Origin: Vibrio splendidus
Lineage (GTDB): Bacteria > Pseudomonadota > Gammaproteobacteria > Enterobacterales > Vibrionaceae
DNA length: 64,000 bases
NCBI RefSeq assembly: GCF_001557875.1
Contig: NZ_LNRF01000001.1
Location: 1,302,001 to 1,366,000 of the forward strand
Direction: 5' to 3'
The notes beneath the pieces are model-generated. The model was given only the letters and a program-made list of their open reading frames with translations, was not told the DNA's origin and did no database searches. A program made the position numbers and the translations under genes. This document shows, in pieces, positions 53,601 to 62,600 of the stretch. Position 1 is the stretch's first letter. Every line of letters begins with the position of its first letter.

Positions 53601-56600
53601 ATCAACCATCTCTGTACCGTCAGATACTGAGAAGTCTAGACTTACGTCACCGTTGAAGTTCTCGTTCGGAGCAAAGCTATAAGTGCCGTCACCATTGTCA
53701 GTGAACACACCCTCTGCGCCAGTGTATGAAACATCGGCAACTGAAAGCTCATCACCATCAATATCAGAAGCACCCGCTAGCAGTTGCTCGTCTGTAAAGG
53801 TAACTGAACCATCTTCTTCAATGGTGTAAGCGACATTTTCTACAACCGCGATGTCATTCACTGGATTCACAGTAAGGTCGGCCGTTGCAACAACCGTTTC
53901 AGTACCATCAGAAAGGTCGAAGCTTAGACCAATATCGCCATTGAAATCGGCATCCGGTGTAATGGTAAATGAACCATCATCGTTTGCCGTAACGGTCGCG
54001 TTATCACCTGCGGTTAGGTTGGCAGCGGTAAGATCATCGCCGTCCACATCCGATGCTTGAGCCAGTAGTTGCTCTTGGCTTAGCGTGATTGAACCATCTT
54101 CATCCACTGAGTAAGCCAAGTCACCTGACACTGGTGCGTCATTGACTGCGATAACATCAATACCCGCAGTCGTTTGAGCGGTTGCACCGTCTTCATCTGC
54201 AACGGTGACATCTAGGCTGACATTGCCGTTGAAGTTTTCATTTGGTGCGAAGCTGTAAGTACCATCGCCATTGTCAGTGAAGATACCGTCTGCACCTGAG
54301 TAGGAAACGTCGCTAACGGATACATCACCTTCAATATCTGAGCTGTTCGCAAGAAGCTGCGCTTCAGAAAAGGTAATCACATTATCTTCGTCAACGCTGT
54401 AGGTCGTTGAACCTGCAACTGGCAAGTCATTAACAGCAATGACGTCGATACCTGCGGTTGTTTCAGCGGTTGCGCCATCTTCATCCATAACAGAGACACC
54501 AAGACTGATGTCACCGTTAAAGTTTTCGTTTGGAGCAAAGGTGTAAGTACCATCACCATTATCGGTGAATACACCATCAGTGCCGCTGTAGCTTACATCG
54601 CTGACAAACACCTCCCCTTCAACATCCGAGCTATTCGCTAGAAGTTGTGCATCGCTTAGGGTGATACTGCCGTCTTCTTCAACGCTGTAAGTTGTAGAAC
54701 CCGCTACCGGTACGTCATTGATTGGAACAACTTGAACATCAATATTTGCCGATACAACATCAGTACCATCACTCACATCGTAAGTTAGGTCGACATTACC
54801 ATTGAAGTTCCCGTTTGGCGCAAAGGTGTAAGTACCATCGCCATTATCCGTGAACACACCGTCTGTGCCTTCGTAGTAAACCGACTCAACAGAAAGGTCA
54901 TCGCCGTCAATATCCGTTGCACCAGCCAATAGCTGTTCATCGGTAAAGGTCAGCGATCCATCTTCATTAATGGTATAGTCGTGGTCGTAAATTACAGAAA
55001 GGTCGTTAACTGCTGTTACGGTCACGTCTAGTTCCGCTGGCGTAACCCCACCGTTACCATCGTCCACGTTGTAGCTAATCGAGAATTCACCATTGAAGTT
55101 CTCTTCCGGTGTAATGGTGTAAGTACCATCACCATTGTCAGTGATAAGCGCGTTCTCAATTGAAACATCTCCGACACTTGGTTCGTTTACACCCGTATCA
55201 CCAGAGTCATCACCTTCATCGCCAGTTAGCAATTCAGAGATATCAATGCCGTTTTCATTCGCAAGCGCTTCTTCTGCCGTTGGCAAATCGAACGCATTTT
55301 GAGTACCGACATCTTGGCTTGGAACAATGATGCCGTTCACGATATCGAATACATGCCAGTGATCGCCCGATGGGTTTTCAGATAAATCAGGGCTAAAGGT
55401 TTCAACCAATGTATCGCCAACAAATACCTGAACCTGTACATCTTCAACACCATCCACATCCCAACTTCTGCTGGTGTAGTTGTGTACTGAATAGTGCATG
55501 TCAGCATCTTGATAATTTGGAATAGTGATGGTTTCAGGACCACCGCCATTCGTGTCATCTACATCTTGCTGAACGACATTACCTTCGCCCAAATCATGAC
55601 TCATGTCGCGATAGTAAATATGGTCTAGCTCATTGCCATTATCTGTATCGTATAGCCATAAGTGATTATCCATATCTCGAGGACTTTCACCCCAGGTCAC
55701 CACAATACGCATATCTGTTTCTTCAAGTACTTCAGATATAGCGGTCACGCCGCCGTTAGTATCTTCACCTGCTGGAACCAGGAAGCTGCTGGTAATAGAG
55801 CCTTCTTGTTCAATAGTTACTGTACCTTGGTCAACAACTGGACCGCTCACAGAGTAGTTACCAGATTGGTCTGTCACAGTGCTGTACGAGTGACCTGCGT
55901 TATCGGTCATTGTGATATCTGCACCAACGACTGGGCTACCCGTTTCAGCATCCAACACTGTACCGGTGACGGTCGTTTCATCGCCCTGCTCTCCGATAAT
56001 TGCGGTCATGTCATCTTCTTCGATGTCAGTCGCGAATTGTAGGAGCTCTTCTTGAGTAATGGTGTACGAACCATCTTCTTCAATGGTTATCGCTACATCA
56101 GCAGAAACAATTGGTGCGTCGTTAACTGGGTCAACGGTCAAGCCTAGGTTAGCTGCAATTGGTGTGTCGCCATCGCTAATGCTGTAGGCAACATCAATGT
56201 AGCCATTGAAGTTCTCGCTTGGAGTGATTGAGAACGTACCGTCGCCATTATCGACAATCGTTGCATCGTCACCCACTAAGGTTAAGTCGGAAGCGACAAG
56301 ATCATCGCCCTCAATATCAGCGGCATTCGCAAGTAGCTGCTCCTGCGTAATGGTAATGACATTATCTTCATCAACGTTCGCGTAAACATCAGATGTCGTT
56401 GGCAAGTCATTGACTGGGTTTACCGTCAGATCGGCATTCGCCACAATTGACTCAGTGCCGTCCGAAATATCGAAGCTTAGGTCGATATCGCCATTGAAGT
56501 TCGCATCTGGCGTTACCGTAAAGGTGCCATCGCCATTATCAACGACGGTTGCATTATCGCCTGCGCTTAGATTGCTCGCGGTCAGGTCATCGCCATCCAC

Positions 56601-59600
56601 ATCAGATGCTTGAGATAGCAACTGCTCTTGAGTCAGAGTAATCGAACCATCTTCATCAATGCTGTATGCCAAATCACCCGATACTGGTGGATCGTTAATT
56701 GGAAGAACATCAATGCTTGCCGTCGTGGCCGTCGTTGCACCATCCTCATCGGTCACAACTACATCGAGGCTAACATCTCCGTCGAAGTTTGCGTTCGGCG
56801 CGAAGCTGAATGTTCCATCGCCATTGTCAGTAAAGATGCCGTCAGCGCCTGTGTAGTTCACGCTATCAATCGCCACTTCACCTTCGATATCTGAAGCATT
56901 CGCCAACAGTTGCTCTGCACTGATGGTAATAACTTCATCTTCATTCACTGAGTAGCTGGTAGAACCTGCGATTGGCGGATCGTTCACCTCAAGTACGGTG
57001 ATTCCTGCTGTGGTCGCTTCTGTTGCTCCTTCTTCATCGGTAACAACAACCGCTAAGCTCACATCACCATTGAAGTTCTCGTTTGGTGAGAAGGTGTACG
57101 TGCCGTCACCGTTGTCTTCAAAGACACCGTCACTGCCAGTGTAAGACACGCTATCAATCGCCACTTCACCTTCAACATCAGAAGAGTTGGCTAATAGCTG
57201 TTCATTACTTATCGTGATTGAGTTGTCTTCGTGAACGGTGTAAGACGTGCTGCCCGCAACTGGTGGATCGTTCTCTGGTGTTACGCTGATATCAATGTTG
57301 GCTTGAACCGTATCCGTGCCATCTGACACATCAAAACTGAAGTTCACATCACCATTGAAGTTTTCGTTTGGAGCGAAGCTGTAACTACCATCACCGTTAT
57401 CGGTAAGAACACCGTCGGCACCTGTGTAAGTAACGCCTTCAACCGATAGGTCTTCTCCATCAATGTCAGACGCACCTGTCAGCAAGTCTTCATCAGTGAA
57501 GTTCAAGGTGCCGTCTTCGCCAATGCTGAACGTTTGATCTTGTGGTTGTGGAAGGTCATTAACTGGATTAACGGTTAGGTCAGCCGTCGCAACAAGCGTA
57601 TCTGTACCGTCGCTAATGTCGAACGTTAGGTCAATGTCACCGTTGAAGTTCGCATCAGGCGTAATGGTAAAGCTGCCGTCATCGTTAGCAACAACCGTCG
57701 CGTCTCCATCAACAATCAAGTTAGAAGCAATAAGGTCGTCGCCATCTACATCACTGGCTTGAGAAAGAAGCTGCTCTTGGCTCAAGGTAATCGAACCGTC
57801 TTCCTCAACACTGTATGCCAGGTCGCCTGATACTGGTACGTCGTTGATTGGTAATACATCAACCGTAATAAACGTATCAACTTGAGCGCCGTCTTCATCT
57901 TGAATGGTCACATCCAACTGCACTTGGCCGTTGAAGTTTTCATTCGGAGCGAAGCTACATGTACCGTCACCATTGATAGAGAAGATGCCGTCTGGACCGT
58001 CGTAGTTGATCTCAACAAGCTCAACATCACCTTCAATATCAGAAGCGTTCAGCAGAACTTGAGACTCATTGAAAGTCAGTACTGAATCTTCATCAATGGT
58101 GTATGACGTTGGGCCAGCAACTGGCGGATCGTTCACCTCAAGGACAGTTATACCCGCCGTTGTTGCTTCGGTCGCACCATCTTCATCGGTGACAACAACA
58201 TCAAGGCTGACTTCGCCGTTGAAGTTCTCGTTTGGAGAGAAGGTGTAAGTTCCATCACCATTGATTTCCAGAACGCCATCGCTGCCACTGTAAGTCACAC
58301 TATCAATCGCCACTTCCCCTTCAATATCTGAAGAGTCAGCAAGCAACTGCTCATTACTGATCGTAATAGCGTTGTCTTCATGAACCGTGTAAGACGTGCT
58401 ACCTGCAACCGGTGGATCATTCTCTGGCGTCACGCTCACATCAATGTTAGCGGTTACCGTATCGGTACCATCTGATACATTGAACGAGAAGTTCACATCA
58501 CCATTGAAGTTTTCATTCGGCGCGAAGCTGTATGTGCCATCGCCATTATCAGTGAGGACACCATCTGCGCCAGTGTAAGTCACACCTTCAACACTTAGAT
58601 CGTCCCCTTCAATGTCCATCGCACCTGTTAATAAGTCTTGGTCATTGAAAGTTAACACGCCATCTTCACCGACTGTGAATGTCTGGTCTTGTACTTCTGG
58701 ACCATCGTTCACCGGTGAAACCGTTAACTCAAGGTTGGTAGAAACGACATCATCGCCATCAGAAACATCAAACGTAAAGCTAACATCGCCATTGAAATCA
58801 GCATCTGGTATCAATGTATACGTACCATCACCATTATCAGTAATCGTAACGCTATCATCATCGGTTGCTAAGTTAATAGCAGTCAGTTGGTCACCATCTA
58901 GATCACTAGCATTGGCCAGCAGATCTTCTTGCGAGATCACAATGGAGCCATCTTCTTGAACGGTAGCAGCGACAGGTAGAGCTTCAGGAGCATGATCAAC
59001 TGTCACTCCCGTCGCATTAATATAGATAGTTTGAGAGACCACTTCAGAGTCATCATTTGATAATTCTGTTGCGGTGGCCGTTACATGAACTTCAAGCTGT
59101 TGATTAAAGTCTTCTGGTAACTGGAGTTGTAATTCGTTTTCGATCGCTGTTATTGGTAGGTTTACCGCGCCATCGGGGCCTACCGTAATTTCACCACTAT
59201 AGATTTGGCTATTCACTTCCCCCACATCAATCGTGAAGTTGAAGTCGGTATAATCAGCATCACCGCCGCCATAAAGGTCTTCAAACCCGTAAACCAGCTC
59301 CCCATCTTCATTAACAGTCGTGCGAGTATGCTCGATACCATCTTGGTTTAGCTGAGAGCTTGAACCACCATGGAAAATCGCATCACCATTCTGCCCTTGA
59401 ACTACAGTTTCAGTTCCATCGGCAGCAACAAAGACAAGTTGAGGATCAACCGTATCCATGTTCGCTGGTGAACCATCCTCGGCACGGAACTCATACTGAC
59501 CGTCTTGCATCGAATCAAAATCGTTATGTTGATGTCCGTTTGGAATCAAGAACAGGTTGAAACTCTCACCTTCCGCGACTTGGAAGCTGAACTGATCTTG

Positions 59601-62600
59601 CCCAGGAACAAGGTCACCACCGCCGCCAACTTGTGATGCGTTCTCGTATACAACTTCGACGCCTGTAATGTTGCCGTCTTCGTCTACTTTGTAGTAACCC
59701 GCTGCGTTTTGGTAGCCTGCGGTTTCGCCTTCAAACGTTACTGTGATTTCAGTATCGTTGTAACTGGTGATGCCGTTCTCTTGGTCATTCAGAACGCCTT
59801 CGTTATCGTATTGGATAACCGAGCCTTCTGGCACACCATCTACCGTTACAGTGAGTGCCTCAGACAAGTCTTGGTCGACAAGTGCCGCTGCGATGTTCAG
59901 TTCAACAATGCCGCCTGGCTCAACCAGAATTGCTTCATCATCAACGTTGACACCATCGCCATCCGTAATCACTAAGTCAGGCGCATCAGCCACGGCTTCA
60001 ATGTGAACATTGATGTCTTGTTCAACTTCATCTGTACCGTCGGTCACCGTAAAGCTGAACTCTAGATCGCCACTGAAGTGATCTTCAGGAACGAAACTGA
60101 ACGTTCCGTCACCATTGTCGGTGACTGTGCCTTCGTCACCAGAGTAATTGATGCTAGTAACGCTTAGATCGTCGCCATCAATATCAATCGCACCACTCAA
60201 CAAATCTTCTTGAGTGAACAGAATGCTGCCATCTTCTTCAATGTGGTACATACCTGGAGCAACAATTGGAATGTCATTCACCGGATTAACGGTCAATATC
60301 ATGTCATTAGACATACTCAGCTCACCGTCGCTCACCTCATAAGTGAATGCAATATCACCATTGAAGTTTTCAGAAGGTGTCACCGTGTACGTACCATCGC
60401 CATTGTCTACGATACTTGCATTTGGATCGTTAGTTTCCAATGAACTTGCAAACAGATCGTCGCCATCTTGATCGGTCGCATTTTCTAGTAGCATCTCTTG
60501 AGTCACTAGAATTGAACCATCTTCATCGACATTAGCTACGGTTGGCGTCGCCGCCGGTGCATCGTTGACGAACTCAACTTTTAGGTCGATGTTCGCACCA
60601 ACCACATCCGTGCCATCGCTCACATCAAACGCTAGGTCAACATTGCCGAAGAAACCTAGCTCTGGTGTTAATGTGTATGTACCATCGCCATTGTCTGTGA
60701 CTTCTACCGTGTCGCTTGCACTCGTCACATTTACAACTGACAGTTCATCACCTTCAACGTCTGTCGCTTGTGCCAGTAACTCAGCTTCGGTAATAGTAAT
60801 CGCTTGACCATCTTCCGTAGTAAAAGACATATCCGGTACGTCTGGTGCATCATTGATTGGATTTACAGTTAGGTTAAGGTCAGCTGCAACAGTTTCGATT
60901 GCGTCAGTGACATCGTAAGTAAATTCAATTTCACCAAAGAAATCTGCACTTGGTGTGATAGTAAAACTGCTATCTGAGTTTTCTACGATTACCGCATTTG
61001 GATCGTTGGTCGCTAAGTTAACGGCTTCGAGGTTATCGCCATCAACATCGGTTGCGTTTGCTAACAAATCCTCTTGCGTAATGGTGATTGAACCATCTTC
61101 ATCGACAGCCACTTCAATTGGACCACTTACCTCTGGGCCCTCGTTAACAATTTCAACTTCAACTCTTGCTGTGCTTAGTGCACTTGCTTGACCGTCACTT
61201 ATATTAAAGGTCAGGTTCACGTCACCATAAAAGTTCTCTGCGGGTTCGAAGGTAAAGGTATTATCACCATTATCCGTTAAGGTACCTTGCGTTTGGTCTG
61301 CAAGTAATAGGTTTTCGACATGAAGAATGTCGCCATCAACATCGGTCGCGCCAGACAATAGATCTTTCGCTTCGATGATCATAGAGCCATTTTCAAGCAT
61401 TTGGGTATGTAATGGTTCGCCCGGAACCGGCACATCATTGACCGGTACAACCGTTAGGTCTAGATGCGTTGCAACTTCATCAGTACCATCAAACACCTTG
61501 TAGTCGATGTCGATTTCACCATTGAAGTTTTCATTCGGCATGAAGGTAAACGTACCATCACCGTTATCAACTAGCTCACCGTTGTCACCACCGTAAGTGA
61601 TGTCAGAAATAGACAGGGTATCACCTTCCACATCTGTGGTGTTCGCTAACAAGTCATCCGCACTGAACGTGATCCCTTCATCTTCTTCTGTCGATAGAAC
61701 AATTGGGCCAGATACAATTGGCGCATCATTCACCGATTCAAAGTTGATATTGATGATGTTGCTGTCTGTCAGCTCACCATCGGTAACTTGGTAACCGAGT
61801 TCGATTTCACCGTGGAAGTTTTCATCCGGTGTTACCGTCCAAGTACCATCACCATTATCGGTGAGTGTTGCATGCTCTGAGTTTTCGCCTACCAACTCTA
61901 GATTTTGAATATCAAGGTCGTCGCCATCAATATCAGATGCTTGCGCCAGAAGCTGCTCTTCGGTAATCACAACCGAAGCAAACTGTGCAGAACCATCGGT
62001 ATCGACAGTAATATTCGGAAGTTCTGCCGTTAGCTCAATTTCGTTATCACCCGCATGGATGTTCAACTCAACCGTTTCGGTGATCTCGGAGCCATCCACA
62101 CCAATCGATGTAAACACGGCTTCATCATGACAAGTTTGTGACACTGTCATGTTTTGTACAACGTAAGTACCATTACCTTGCACTGTACCCAGCTCAAAGT
62201 AAGACACAGGTTGGTCAACGGTCAACGTGTAGTCTGTCTCGAACGTACCACGGTCTTCTTTGTGGTAAGTCATCGAGTCAATTAGGTCGCCATCCTCATT
62301 AAATGCTTTGATTTCTACTTCGGTAAAGTGACGGGACTCTTCCATGAACCAACCACCTAAACCATCTAGGTGGAAACTGATCTCATTGATGTCTTGACCT
62401 TCAACCGAGATAGTCAGCTTTTCATCACCGCTCAAGCCTTGGCGGTCGGTATCACCGATACCGTGACCAATATGGGTGTTACCATTCCAGGCACCAAGAG
62501 GATCATCGTTACTTTGAACGGTTACTGTTAAGTCGCCATCCGAGAACTCACGAGTGTAAGGGTCGACTTCTGTACCCCAATCGTCCACGCTCGCGTTATC

